In this document: positions 26,429-35,577 of the stretch, in pieces
How the letters are laid out: each line of letters starts with the position of its first letter
Numbering within the stretch: position 1 is the first letter of the stretch
Assembly (NCBI RefSeq): GCF_001279725.1
Contig: NZ_LGDE01000447.1
Span: 62,001-126,000 of the forward strand
Direction of reading: 5' to 3'
DNA: 64,000 bases
From: Streptomyces sp. WM4235
GTDB lineage: Bacteria; Actinomycetota; Actinomycetes; Streptomycetales; Streptomycetaceae
The notes under the pieces: model-generated
The model's database searches: none
What the model was told of the DNA's origin: nothing
Seen by the model: only the letters and a program-made list of their open reading frames with translations
Program-made: the position numbers and the translations under genes

Positions 26429-27080
26429 GCTCCGCGGCATCACCGCCGGCTACGAACGGGGCGCCCCCGTCGTGCGGGACGCCCACCTCGTCCTTCAGGC
26501 CGGCGAGTCGCTCGGACTGCTCGGCCCCAGCGGCTGCGGCAAGTCCACCCTGGCCAGGGTGGCCGCCCTGCTGCACCGGCCCGAGCACGGCACCGTGGTG
26601 CTCGCGGGCAGCACCGTGACCGGCTTCCGGCACCGGGCCCCACGCGCCCTGCGCGTCCGGGTCGGTGTCGTCTTCCAGCAGCCCCGGCTGTCCGTCGACC
26701 CCCGCCTCACGCTGCGCGACCTCGTCGCGGAACCCCTCCGGGCCACGGGACGACGCGGGGAAGCGGCCTCGGTCGTACCGGAGTTGACGCAGCGTGTCGG
26801 AATCGGCGCGGATCTGCTCACGCGCCGCCCCCACGAGGTGAGTGACGGACAACTGCAACGCGCCTGTCTGGCACGCGCCCTGGTGCTGCGGCCGAGCCTG
26901 CTGGTCTGCGACGAGATGACCGCCATGCTCGACGCCTCCACGACAGCCGCGTTGGTCGCGGTGGTCGAGGAGTACCGGGCGCAGACCGGCGCGGCGCTGC
27001 TCGCGGTGGGCCACGATCCGATCCTGCTCGGCCGCTGGTGCGACCGTACGACCCACTGGAACGAGATCGTCAAGAACTGA
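26421..27080 (+). CDS. nikE: Nickel ABC transporter ATPase NikE
   Basis: A 219-aa ATPase, the second nucleotide-binding subunit. It has Walker A GPSGCGKST, the Q-loop VFQQPRLSVDPRLTL, signature VSDGQLQRA and Walker B LLVCDEMTAMLD. The VSDGQ variant of LSGGQ and the EMTAMLD Walker B continuation are typical of NikE-like proteins rather than general Dpp/Opp ATPases, which supports nickel as the substrate. It overlaps nikD by 8 bases and ends the operon. No C-terminal regulatory extension is present. Confidence 0.88.
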   Translation: MLELRGITAGYERGAPVVRDAHLVLQAGESLGLLGPSGCGKSTLARVAALLHRPEHGTVVLAGSTVTGFRHRAPRALRVRVGVVFQQPRLSVDPRLTLRDLVAEPLRATGRRGEAASVVPELTQRVGIGADLLTRRPHEVSDGQLQRACLARALVLRPSLLVCDEMTAMLDASTTAALVAVVEEYRAQTGAALLAVGHDPILLGRWCDRTTHWNEIVKN

Positions 27081-27178
27081 GCATCCGTCACGGACGGTCA
27101 ACACCCGTACGGCGTACACGTCTTTCGCCCGAAGGGCCCCCTCGCTGCGCCACCATGGCGGCGCCCAAGGAGGTTCCG

Positions 27179-27373
27179 ATGGTGATTTCCCTCTCCGTGA
27201 TCGTCCTGCTCCTCGTCCTCGCGTGGATCTTCCTGCGTGGCGGCGGGCTCAAGTTCTCCCACGCCCTCGTCTGCGCCCTGCTCGGTTTCCAACTCGCGAG
27301 CAGCAGCATCGCCATGACCATCCACGACGGACTCGCGGCCACCGCGAACCTCGTGTCCGGCCTCAACCCTTAG
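27179..27373 (+). CDS. Small membrane protein, 64 aa
   Basis: ATG 27179 has a perfect AAGGAGG five bases upstream. The product has one strong hydrophobic segment (MVISLSVIVLLLVLAWIFL) and a second weaker one (HALVCALLGFQLASSSIAM), ending NLVSGLNP. Similar 60-70-aa membrane proteins ('...LKxSHALVxxLxGFxLA...') occur across Streptomyces; I recall no function for them. It stands alone downstream of the nik operon, 98 bases from nikE. Confidence 0.75.
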   Translation: MVISLSVIVLLLVLAWIFLRGGGLKFSHALVCALLGFQLASSSIAMTIHDGLAATANLVSGLNP

Positions 27374-27546
27374 GGAGTGTTCCGCCGATCAGGCCGGCCC
27401 CGGACGGGCGCGCTTGATCGACTGTTGCGCCTTCGTGAATCATCCGGCTCTTCCATGGACTCCTCGGGCAGTGCGATCTAGCGTCTGGCGGCGGCGCGAT
27501 GTGAGACGCAATGTCAACAAAACTGAAGACCATGGAGGAAGTCCGG

Positions 27547-29115
27547 ATGTTCCGAAGAGCGCTGAACTGCGCGGTGGTACCGGCTCTCGCCGCGTTCGTG
27601 GCGATGTACGGCATCTCACCGGCCCAGGCCGAGGAGATACCCAAGGCCCCCGGCCACCGCCTGATCAGCCACTACGACGGCGCCCCCGCCGCCGCCGTCC
27701 CGCTGCCGGGCGAAGCCCCGCCACAGCACCCCTACCTCGCGCCCAACGGCCGCAGCGGCATGCACTCCGACGCCGCGGGCAGCGCCACCTCGCCCTGGTC
27801 CGGGCCGCTGGGCAGGAACCCGCAGGTCACCAGCGAGAAGATCGCCGCCCTCGGCGGCGAATGCGCCACCGCCACCTTCGACTCGGCCGGCCGGATCGTC
27901 ACCGTCTGCGGCACCTTCTCCGGGTTCAAGGTCAAGCTCCTCGACCCCCGCACGCTCGCCACGCTCGCGGAACACCAACTCCCACAGCGCTCCTCGACGG
28001 TCGAGGCGATCACCTCACTCGACTTCGCGAAGATCTTCAAGGACACCTCGGGCGGCGCCTACTTCTACCTGGACAACCAGGACCGGGCGGTGCTGGCCGA
28101 CTCCCGCCAGCACATCCTGCGCCTCGCCCACTCGCAGAACCCGGACGGCACCTGGAAGTTCACGGTCGACAACGACTGGGACCTCACCGGCCAGGTCCCG
28201 CACGACTGTGTCAGCTGGACCAACCTGTGGCCCAGCGGCACCTGTGACCCGGTCACCTCGGTCATGCCCGACTGGAACGGCCGCATCTGGTGGGTCACCC
28301 GCCAGGGCCGCGTCGGCACCGTGGACCCGGCGACCTCGGTGATCCGCTCCGTCCGGCTCGACGGCGAGGAGATCCAGAACTCCTTCTCCGTCGCCGAGGA
28401 CGGGGTCTCCATCGTCACCGACCACGCCCTGTACAGCTTCGCCACCACCGCCGACGGCACCCCGCGCGCGCAGTGGCGCCAGACCTACGACCGGGGCACG
28501 GGCACCAAGCCGGGCTCCGTGAACCAGGGTTCGGGCACCACCCCGGACCTCTTCGGCGACGGGTACGTGGCGATCACCGACAACTCCGACGACCGGATGA
28601 ACGTGCTCGTCTACAAGCGGGGCGTGGACGTACCCGCCGACCGGCGGCTCGTGTGCAAGGTCCCGGTGTTCGGATCGGGGGCCTCGACCACCGACAACTC
28701 CCTGATCACCTGGGGCAACAGCATCGTCGTCGAGAACAACTACGGCTACGAGAACCCCACCACCCTGCTGCTCGGCAAGTCCGTCGTCGGCGGTGTCAGC
28801 CGCATCGACGTGCGCGCCGACGGCAGCGGCTGCGACACGGTGTGGCAGAGCGCGATCCGCTCGCCCTCCGTCGTCCCGAAGCTCTCCACCGCGAACGGGT
28901 TGCTCTACTTCTACGAGAAGGAGCCCAACGCCTGGGGCATCGACGCCTGGTACCTCACCGCGGTGGACTTCCGCACCGGTGAGCGGCGCTGGCGACAGCT
29001 GACCGGCACCGGCGCGCTGTACGACAACAACTGGGCGCCGATCACCCTCGGCCCCGACGGCACCGCGTACGTCGGCGTGTTCAACGGCATCGTGGCGGTC
29101 CGCGACGGCGGCTGA
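27547..29115 (+). CDS. Secreted propeller-like protein of unknown function
   Basis: A 522-aa exported protein. The signal peptide is about residues 1-29 (VPALAAFVAMYGISPAQAEE). The rest has repeated strand-turn units typical of a beta-propeller (GRIVTVCGTF, GRIWWVTRQGRVGTVDPAT, GYVAITDNSDDRMNVLVY, GTAYVGVFNGIVAVRDGG), with paired Cys that may form disulphides. ATG 27547 has GGAGGAAG upstream; a longer in-frame start at 27511 would spoil the signal peptide. No catalytic motif is visible. A hairpin follows 52 bases after the stop. Confidence 0.78.
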   Translation: MFRRALNCAVVPALAAFVAMYGISPAQAEEIPKAPGHRLISHYDGAPAAAVPLPGEAPPQHPYLAPNGRSGMHSDAAGSATSPWSGPLGRNPQVTSEKIAALGGECATATFDSAGRIVTVCGTFSGFKVKLLDPRTLATLAEHQLPQRSSTVEAITSLDFAKIFKDTSGGAYFYLDNQDRAVLADSRQHILRLAHSQNPDGTWKFTVDNDWDLTGQVPHDCVSWTNLWPSGTCDPVTSVMPDWNGRIWWVTRQGRVGTVDPATSVIRSVRLDGEEIQNSFSVAEDGVSIVTDHALYSFATTADGTPRAQWRQTYDRGTGTKPGSVNQGSGTTPDLFGDGYVAITDNSDDRMNVLVYKRGVDVPADRRLVCKVPVFGSGASTTDNSLITWGNSIVVENNYGYENPTTLLLGKSVVGGVSRIDVRADGSGCDTVWQSAIRSPSVVPKLSTANGLLYFYEKEPNAWGIDAWYLTAVDFRTGERRWRQLTGTGALYDNNWAPITLGPDGTAYVGVFNGIVAVRDGG

Positions 29116-29167
29116 CGCCGCGGGTCTGACGCCCGGGCGTCTGACATCCGGGCGTCTGAGGCCGGGG

Positions 29168-29204
29168 GACTGACGGGTGGCGCCGACCGCGCCGCCCGTC
29201 AGTC
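29168..29204. terminator. Bidirectional terminator
   Basis: A 16-bp stem with one mismatch (GACTGACGGGTGGCGC / GCGCCGCCCGTCAGTC) with a 5-nt loop lies between convergent genes and overlaps the stop codon of the cytochrome b gene. Confidence 0.8.
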
Positions 29205-29852
29205 GTCCTGCCTCCACAGCGGGTGCTCGCGCGCGGCCCAGTCCCGATCCACCGAGCCCGTGCGCAGCCCGCGCCGGGCCTCGGGATCACCCAGCGCCTT
29301 GCCGATGTGCCCGGCGAGGACGATGCCGAGGGCCAGGGCGAGCCAGTCGTGCACGAAGGTCGCTCCCGTCCGCCAGACGAGGGGGGCCAGACCGGTGGCC
29401 CACATCAGCAGCCCGGTGCCGAGCATCACCGTCACCGCGCCGCCCAACCAGCCCGCGTACACCTTCTGACCGGCGTTGAACTTCCCGGCCGGCCGGGCAC
29501 CGTGCCGGTCCCTGCGCAACACGGTGCGCAACCACACCCTGTCGTGCGGCCCGAACCGGTTGAGCCGGCGGAGATCGGCACGGAACGCCCGGGAGACCAG
29601 GCCGAGCAGGAACGGGACGACGAGCAGCAGACCGGACCACACATGGACGGTCACGACGAGGTGGCGCCGCCCGACGAGTTCGGCGAGGGGCGGCACGTAG
29701 AGGCAACCCGCCGACACCACGCAGATCCCCATCAGCGTGGCCGTGGCCCGGTGCACCAGACGTTGGGGGCGACCGAACCGGCGCACGCGGGCATCCCGCC
29801 GGGGCGCCGGCCGCGCATCGGGCGTAGGGCGTGACCCGGGCGTGGGCCGCAT
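29199..29852 (-). CDS. Cytochrome b561-like membrane protein
   Basis: A 217-aa integral membrane protein with about four hydrophobic segments. His residues are placed for haem b in HRATATLMGICVVSAGC, VVTVHVWSGLLLVVPF, TFVHDWLALALGIVLAGHIGKALGDPEARRGLRTG. It follows the molybdopterin oxidoreductase gene on the same strand with almost no gap, so it is the likely electron partner, as YedZ/MsrQ is for YedY/MsrP (inference). The start is uncertain (29852, 29870 or 29873); none has a clear ribosome site and coupling to the upstream stop is likely. Confidence 0.8.
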   Translation of the reverse strand: MRPTPGSRPTPDARPAPRRDARVRRFGRPQRLVHRATATLMGICVVSAGCLYVPPLAELVGRRHLVVTVHVWSGLLLVVPFLLGLVSRAFRADLRRLNRFGPHDRVWLRTVLRRDRHGARPAGKFNAGQKVYAGWLGGAVTVMLGTGLLMWATGLAPLVWRTGATFVHDWLALALGIVLAGHIGKALGDPEARRGLRTGSVDRDWAAREHPLWRQDD

Positions 29853-29853
29853 C

Positions 29854-30717
29854 TCAGACGGTGGGGGCATCATCGCGTCCGTTCGACGTGCCGACCCAGG
29901 CGTCGACGTCGTAGCCGAGCCGCTCCCAGTAACCGGGCTCCACGTCCCGGGTGACGGTGATGCCGGAGAGCCACTTCGCCGACTTGTAGAAGTACATCGG
30001 GGCCACGTACAGCCGCACGGGCCCACCATGCGCGTGGGACAGCGGCTCGTCCCGCATCCGCAGGGCCACCATGACGTCGGCCCGACGGGCCTGGGAAAGG
30101 GTCAGGCTCTCGGTGTACGTGCCGTCGAAGCAGCTGAACCGGATGGCCCGTCCCTCGGGCCGCACCCCGGCGGCGTCCAGCAGCCGGAAGACCGGCACGC
30201 CCTCGAAGGGCGTGCCGGGTACGCGCCAGCCGGTGACGCACTGGACGTCGCGGACGACCCGGGTCTGCGGCAGCCGCCGGAGCGCGTCGAGGTCGTACGT
30301 TCCCGGTCGCTCGACGAGCCCGTCCACCCGCAGCCGATAGTCCGCGGGGGAGCGCTCCGGGACAGAGGCGGCCACCGAGTAGTAGCGGAACCCGCCGCCG
30401 TTGGGCAGCAGCCCGGTCAGCCCGGTCGGATCCTTGCCGGCGGCGGCGCCGAGCGCCCTTTCGAGGCCCCGTTGCAGGTGGGGCGCGGCCACCAGCCCGG
30501 CCGCGCCGAGCCCGAGCATGCCCAGGACCAGACGCCGACCGACCGGGGCGCCGACCAGGTCGGGATCCGCCGGATCACGCGGGTCAGGACCCGTCGGATC
30601 ATGCCGCTCGACCGGCCGCTCGGCGGGCTCCGGCCCCTCCGAGGGGCCACGCCGATCCGAGGGACCACGCCGTTTCGACGGCTCCGGCCGCCCCGCTGAC
30701 TCCCGCTCCGTGCTCAC
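29854..30717 (-). CDS. Molybdopterin-dependent oxidoreductase (sulfite oxidase / MsrP-like), Tat-type export
   Basis: A 287-aa protein with the oxidoreductase molybdopterin fold. The conserved Mo-ligand Cys is in VVRDVQCVTGWRVPGTPFEGVP. A conserved SHAHGGPVRLYVAPMYFYKSAKWLSGI follows near the C-terminus. A twin-Arg-like segment VGRRLVLGMLGLGAAGLVAAP after a long charged head suggests Tat export and membrane anchoring. The GTG 30717 start is preferred over TTG 30753. The substrate is not known; partner cytochrome b is encoded directly downstream. Confidence 0.88.
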   Translation of the reverse strand: MSTERESAGRPEPSKRRGPSDRRGPSEGPEPAERPVERHDPTGPDPRDPADPDLVGAPVGRRLVLGMLGLGAAGLVAAPHLQRGLERALGAAAGKDPTGLTGLLPNGGGFRYYSVAASVPERSPADYRLRVDGLVERPGTYDLDALRRLPQTRVVRDVQCVTGWRVPGTPFEGVPVFRLLDAAGVRPEGRAIRFSCFDGTYTESLTLSQARRADVMVALRMRDEPLSHAHGGPVRLYVAPMYFYKSAKWLSGITVTRDVEPGYWERLGYDVDAWVGTSNGRDDAPTV

Positions 30718-30889
30718 ACGTCGATTCGACCACCGCCGGCGACCCGACGCCAAGGGGAGAGGGGCGTCCGTCAGACTTCCGTCACACCTGGCGGCGGCAG
30801 CTCGTGCAACGTGTCCGCAACCTGGCCGCTCCTAGCCTCCTTGCGAGTGCCGGCCGACGGCGGCCGGCGCCCGGCAAGGGGAGGTTTCC

Positions 30890-32413
30890 ATGGCCCGTTT
30901 CGCTGCGCCCGGTACCGAGGGCGCGCTGATGTCGTACGCGTCCCGCTACGACCACTACATCGGTGGCACGTACACGGCTCCCGTTCGGGGCCGGTACTTC
31001 GACAACCCCTCCCCGGTGACCGGCGCGCCCTTCACGGAGATCGCCCGGGGTACCGCCGAGGACGTGGAGCTGGCCCTGGACGCCGCGCACGCCGCCGCGC
31101 CCGCCTGGGGACGTACCTCGGTCACGGAGCGGGCCTCCATCCTGCTGCGCATCGCGGACCGGATGGAGGAGAACCTCCAGGCCCTGGCGGTCGCGGAGAC
31201 CTGGGAGAACGGCAAGCCGATACGGGAGACCCTCGCGGCGGACCTGCCACTGGCGATCGACCAGTTCCGCTACTTCGCGGGCGCGCTGCGGGCCCAGGAG
31301 GGGGCGCTCAGCCAGATCGACGACGACACGGTCGCCTACCACTTCCACGAGCCGCTGGGCGTGGTCGGCCAGATCATCCCGTGGAACTTCCCGATCCTGA
31401 TGGCGGTGTGGAAGCTGGCGCCGGCGCTGGCCGCCGGGAACACGGTGGTGCTCAAGCCGGCCGAGCAGACCCCGGCCTCGGTGCACTACTGGCTCGGCCT
31501 GGTCGAGGACCTGCTCCCGCCGGGCGTGGTCAACATCGTGAACGGCTTCGGCGAGGAGGCCGGCAAGCCGCTGGCCTCCAGCCCGCGCGTGGCGAAGATC
31601 GCCTTCACCGGGGAGACCTCCACCGGGCGGCTGATCATGCAGTACGCGGCGGAGCACCTCAAGCCCGTCACCCTCGAACTCGGCGGCAAGAGCCCCAACC
31701 TCTTCTTCGACGACATCTGGTCGACCGACGACGATCTGCGGGACAAGGCGCTGGAGGGCTTCACCATGTTCGCCCTCAACCAGGGCGAGGTGTGCACCAG
31801 CCCCTCGCGCGCCCTGATCGAGCGCGGTCGGTACGGCGACTTCCTCGACGCCGCCGTCGCCCGCACCGAACTGATCGTGCCGGGACACCCGCTGGACACC
31901 GACACGATGATCGGTGCCCAGGCCTCGGAGGAGCAGCTGAAGAAGGTCCTGTCGTACGTGGAGATCGGAGTGAAGGAGGGCGCCAAGGTCCTCACGGGCG
32001 GGCAGCGCATCGAGCACGGCGGCGACCTCGCGGGCGGCTTCTACGTACAGCCGACGATCTTCGAGGGGGACAACCGGATGCGGATCTTCCAGGAGGAGAT
32101 CTTCGGCCCCGTGGTGTCGGTGACCTCCTTCGACGACTTCGACGACGCCGTCCGCATCGCCAACGACACGGCCTACGGCCTCGGCGCCGGCGTCTGGACC
32201 CGGGACATCAACACGGCCTACCGCGCGGGCCGCGCCATCCAGGCGGGCCGGGTCTGGACGAACTGCTACCACGCCTACCCCGCCCACGCGGCGTTCGGCG
32301 GCTACAAGCAGTCCGGCATCGGCCGCGAGACCCACAAGATGATGCTGGAGCACTACCAGCAGACGAAGAACATGCTGGTCAGCTACTCCCCGAAGCGGCT
32401 CGGCTTCTTCTAG
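30890..32413 (+). CDS. NAD-dependent aldehyde dehydrogenase (AcoD/ExaC-like)
   Basis: A 507-aa class of acetaldehyde or chloroacetaldehyde dehydrogenase. Motifs are [34 protein letters not shown] for NAD binding, the catalytic Glu in LELGGKSPN, the catalytic Cys in [14 protein letters not shown], and the C-terminal [29 protein letters not shown] 30890 has AAGGGGAGG upstream. In other actinomycetes this enzyme is often beside a GAF-domain regulator; here one is present about 3 kb away, with two other genes between. It is probably induced by alcohols or aldehydes (inference). Confidence 0.93.
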   Translation: MARFAAPGTEGALMSYASRYDHYIGGTYTAPVRGRYFDNPSPVTGAPFTEIARGTAEDVELALDAAHAAAPAWGRTSVTERASILLRIADRMEENLQALAVAETWENGKPIRETLAADLPLAIDQFRYFAGALRAQEGALSQIDDDTVAYHFHEPLGVVGQIIPWNFPILMAVWKLAPALAAGNTVVLKPAEQTPASVHYWLGLVEDLLPPGVVNIVNGFGEEAGKPLASSPRVAKIAFTGETSTGRLIMQYAAEHLKPVTLELGGKSPNLFFDDIWSTDDDLRDKALEGFTMFALNQGEVCTSPSRALIERGRYGDFLDAAVARTELIVPGHPLDTDTMIGAQASEEQLKKVLSYVEIGVKEGAKVLTGGQRIEHGGDLAGGFYVQPTIFEGDNRMRIFQEEIFGPVVSVTSFDDFDDAVRIANDTAYGLGAGVWTRDINTAYRAGRAIQAGRVWTNCYHAYPAHAAFGGYKQSGIGRETHKMMLEHYQQTKNMLVSYSPKRLGFF

Positions 32414-32559
32414 TCGCCGGTCGTGCGCGTTTGGCGCGCTCCTGTGGCGGGTCGAGGGTCGAGGGTGTCGAGGGACGCGGTCGAACGGAACGTGATTCCT
32501 TCCAGGTTACCGTGGGTACGATCGATCCGACGGTCCATCAGGTCAACTGTCCCGGACCC

Positions 32560-32588
32560 TTGACTCCGGTTGTCGGAGTCGGGATTCT
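32560..32588 (+). promoter_or_regulatory. Promoter with operator-like palindrome
   Basis: TTGACT (32560-32565), 17 bases, then GATTCT (32583-32588) resembles a sigma-70-type promoter. GACTCCG-GTTGT-CGGAGTC (32562-32580) is a perfect 7-bp inverted repeat that fills the spacer and would block it when bound. It is the only recognisable signal in the 296-base gap before the dipeptidase-like gene. Confidence 0.5.
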
Positions 32589-32709
32589 CGACACAATGTT
32601 TGCGCGGGACATGACAAGCAGCTGGTCGGGGATCGTGCGGTGCACGCCCCGGCCGGCCGTGTGACTGGACCGCGCCCTCCGCCGACGACCGTGGACGTGA
32701 GTGGTGGCC

Positions 32710-34767
32710 ATGAACCGATCCCCGCACAGCAGACGCAAACCGATCGCGGTGCTGTCACTGCTCCTCGCCATGCTGGCCATGGCGCTCGGCCCCACCTCGG
32801 GGGCCGCGGCCGACACCGGGTGGTGGAACCCCACCGCGCGGCCCGGGCCGGACTCCCAGATCAACGTCACCGGCGAACCCTTCAAGGGAACCGACGCCCA
32901 GGGCAACGTACGGGGCTTCGTCGACGCCCACGACCACCTGATGTCCAACGAGGGCTTCGGCGGTCGGCTCATCTGCGGCAAGCCCTTCTCGGAGGCGGGG
33001 ATCGCGGACGCGCTCAAGGACTGTCCCGAGCACTACCCCGACGGCACGCTCGCGATCTTCGACTTCATCACCAAGGGCGGTGACGGCAAGCACGACCCCG
33101 ACGGCTGGCCGACCTTCAAGGACTGGCCCGCGCACGACTCGCTGACCCACCAGCAGAACTACTACGCCTGGGTCGAACGTGCCTGGCGCGGCGGACAGCG
33201 GGTCCTCGTCAACGACCTCGTCACCAACGGGGTCATCTGCTCGGTCTACTTCTTCAAGGACCGCGGCTGCGACGAGATGACCGCGATCCGGCTGGAAGCC
33301 CAGAAGACCTACGACATGCAGGCCTACATCGACAAGATGTACGGCGGACCGGGCAAGGGCTGGTTCCGCATCGTCACCGACTCCAACCAGGCCCGCGAGG
33401 TCATCCAGCAGGGCAAACTCGCCGTCGTCCTGGGCGTGGAGACCTCCGAGCCCTTCGGCTGCAAGCAGATCCTCGACATCTCGCAGTGCAGCAAGGCGGA
33501 CATCGACCGCGGGCTCGACGAACTGCACCAACTCGGCGTGCGCAGCATGTTCCTGTGCCACAAGTTCGACAACGCCCTCTGCGGGGTCCGCTTCGACCAG
33601 GGAGCCCTCGGCACCGCGATCAACGTGGGCCAGTTCCTGTCCACCGGCACCTTCTGGAAGACGGAGGAGTGCAAGGGCCCGCAGCACGACAACCCCATCG
33701 GACTCGCGCCGGCGGCCGAAGCCGAGAAGAAGCTCCCGGCGGGCGTCAGCGTTCCGTCCTACGCCGCCGGCGCGCAGTGCAACACCCGCGGCCTCACCGA
33801 CCTCGGCGAGTACGCGGTGCGCGGCATGATGAAACGCAAGATGATGCTCGAAGTCGACCACATGAGCGTCAAGGCCGCCGGACGGGCCTTCGACATCCTG
33901 GAGTCCGAGTCCTACCCCGGCGTGCTCTCCTCGCACAGCTGGATGGACCTGGACTGGACCGAACGCCTCTACAAGCTCGGCGGTTTCGCCGCCCAGTACA
34001 TGAACGGCGCCGAGGGATTCAGCGCCGAGGCCAAGCGCACCGACGCCCTGCGCGACAAGTACAACGTGGGCTACGGCTACGGCACCGACATGAACGGGGT
34101 CGGCGGCTGGCCCGGCCCGCGTGGCGCCGACACCCCCAACCCGGTGCGCTACCCGTTCCGCAGCACCGACGGCGGCTCCGTCATCGACAAGCAGACCACC
34201 GGACAGCGCACCTGGGACCTCAACACCGACGGCGCCTCCCACTACGGCCTGGTCCCCGACTGGATCGAGGACATCCGCAACGTCGGCGGCCAGGGAGTGG
34301 TCGACGACATGTTCCGCGGAGCGGAGTCGTACCTGCGCACCTGGGGTGGATCCGAGCGCCACAAGGCGGGCGTCAACCTCGCGTCGGGGGCGGCCACCTC
34401 GGCCAGCACCTCCGAGTGGAACCCGTTCGTCAGCTACGCCCCCGACCGGGCCGTGGACGGCAACCGCGGCACCCGCTGGGCGAGCGACTGGAGCGACGAC
34501 CAGTGGCTGCGCATCGACCTGGGAACCACCGGCCTGGTCAAGCGCGTCACCCTGGACTGGGAACGCGCGTACGCCAGGTCGTACGCCATCGAGGTCTCCA
34601 CGGACGGGGTGAACTGGCGGACGGTCTGGTCGACCACCGCCGGTGACGGTGGCCTGGACACCGCCCAGTTCGCCGGGGTCTCCGCACGCCACATCCGTGT
34701 CCACGGACAAGGACGCGGCACCCAGTGGGGCTACTCCCTCCACGAGGTGGGCGTCTACAGCAGCTGA
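32710..34767 (+). CDS. Secreted M19 (membrane dipeptidase-like) protein with C-terminal F5/8 type C (discoidin) domain
   Basis: An exported protein of about 685 aa: signal peptide (AVLSLLLAMLAMALGPTSGAAA), then a peptidase-like body, then a discoidin domain in the last 130 residues (NLASGAATSAS...DGNRGTRWASDW...GYSLHEVGVYS). The body has an HxH-like metal site in FVDAHDHLMSNEG, a core Glu in VVLGVETSEPFG, EVDHMSVKAAGRAFDILESESYPGVLSSHS and YGTDMNGVGG, which match the order of metal ligands in renal-dipeptidase (M19) enzymes. The fusion to a carbohydrate-binding-like discoidin domain suggests action at a surface. GTG 32701 is an alternative start. Confidence 0.8.
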   Translation: MNRSPHSRRKPIAVLSLLLAMLAMALGPTSGAAADTGWWNPTARPGPDSQINVTGEPFKGTDAQGNVRGFVDAHDHLMSNEGFGGRLICGKPFSEAGIADALKDCPEHYPDGTLAIFDFITKGGDGKHDPDGWPTFKDWPAHDSLTHQQNYYAWVERAWRGGQRVLVNDLVTNGVICSVYFFKDRGCDEMTAIRLEAQKTYDMQAYIDKMYGGPGKGWFRIVTDSNQAREVIQQGKLAVVLGVETSEPFGCKQILDISQCSKADIDRGLDELHQLGVRSMFLCHKFDNALCGVRFDQGALGTAINVGQFLSTGTFWKTEECKGPQHDNPIGLAPAAEAEKKLPAGVSVPSYAAGAQCNTRGLTDLGEYAVRGMMKRKMMLEVDHMSVKAAGRAFDILESESYPGVLSSHSWMDLDWTERLYKLGGFAAQYMNGAEGFSAEAKRTDALRDKYNVGYGYGTDMNGVGGWPGPRGADTPNPVRYPFRSTDGGSVIDKQTTGQRTWDLNTDGASHYGLVPDWIEDIRNVGGQGVVDDMFRGAESYLRTWGGSERHKAGVNLASGAATSASTSEWNPFVSYAPDRAVDGNRGTRWASDWSDDQWLRIDLGTTGLVKRVTLDWERAYARSYAIEVSTDGVNWRTVWSTTAGDGGLDTAQFAGVSARHIRVHGQGRGTQWGYSLHEVGVYSS

Positions 34768-34785
34768 CGGCCCTGCCTGCGAGTC

Positions 34786-34830
34786 GGCCGGGGCGGTCGG
34801 ATCGGGTTTCCCGAGCCGGCCGCCCCGGCC
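34786..34830 (+). terminator. Terminator after the dipeptidase-like gene
   Basis: A stem GGCCGGGGCGG-t-CGG / CCG-g-CCGCCCCGGCC with an internal CGGG/CCCG pair lies 18 bases past the stop, before the next tetR gene. Confidence 0.7.
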
Positions 34831-34873
34831 TTCCGCGCTTCGACGGGGCGCGGAGGAACGAAGGGAACAGCAC

Positions 34874-35482
34874 ATGGCCCGGATGCCCTTGGCCGACCGC
34901 CGCCGGCAGCTGACGGAGGCGGCGATCCGCGCGATGGCCCGCGACGGCGTCCCCAGGACGACCACGCGGTCCATCGTCGCCGAGGCGGGTGTGTCGCTGA
35001 GCGTCTTCCATTACTGCTTCGACTCCAAGCAGGCGCTGCTCGAATCCGTCATCGAGACGATCACCGCCCATTACGTGGGCGTGGTGAAGGACGCCATCCG
35101 GCCGAGGGCCACGCTCCGGGAGACCATCCGCGCCGGTTTCCAGGCCTACTGGGACCATGTCGCGGCCCACCCCGAGGAGCACATGCTCACCTACGAACTG
35201 ACGCAGTACGCCTTGCGCCAGCCCGGCTTCGAGCACCTGGCGCGGCGCCAGTACGAGCTGTACTCCGAGACGTACTGCGCGCTCATCGAACAGCTCCGCG
35301 GCGTGATGACCTTCGAACTCAGCGTCCCCGACACCGTACTGGCCCGCTACCTGGCCGCCATGACGGACGGGGTCACCCTCAATCACCTCGTCCTCGGCAA
35401 CGACCGGGTCGCGGCCGAGATTCTCGACATGATCAGCGATCACGTGGCCGGGCTCATTCGCGAGGAAGCCCCCGCCGTCTGA
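34874..35482 (+). CDS. TetR-family regulator
   Basis: A 202-aa TetR protein with helix-turn-helix TTTRSIVAEAGVSLSVFHYCFDSKQALLESVIE (about 25-57) and a ligand-binding domain with the hydrophobic helix TVLARYLAAMTDGVTLNHLVLG. ATG 34874 has GAAGGGAAC upstream. It follows a terminator, so it is transcribed from its own promoter. No operator-like palindrome was found near it, and the target is unknown. Confidence 0.88.
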   Translation: MARMPLADRRRQLTEAAIRAMARDGVPRTTTRSIVAEAGVSLSVFHYCFDSKQALLESVIETITAHYVGVVKDAIRPRATLRETIRAGFQAYWDHVAAHPEEHMLTYELTQYALRQPGFEHLARRQYELYSETYCALIEQLRGVMTFELSVPDTVLARYLAAMTDGVTLNHLVLGNDRVAAEILDMISDHVAGLIREEAPAV

Positions 35483-35577
35483 GGAGGCCCGCGGCGTCTG
35501 CGGTGGGCCGGGACGTCTGCGGTGGGCCGGGACGGCACGCGGCGATCGTCGGTCCGGGGGCGGCGACGGCGGTCGCG

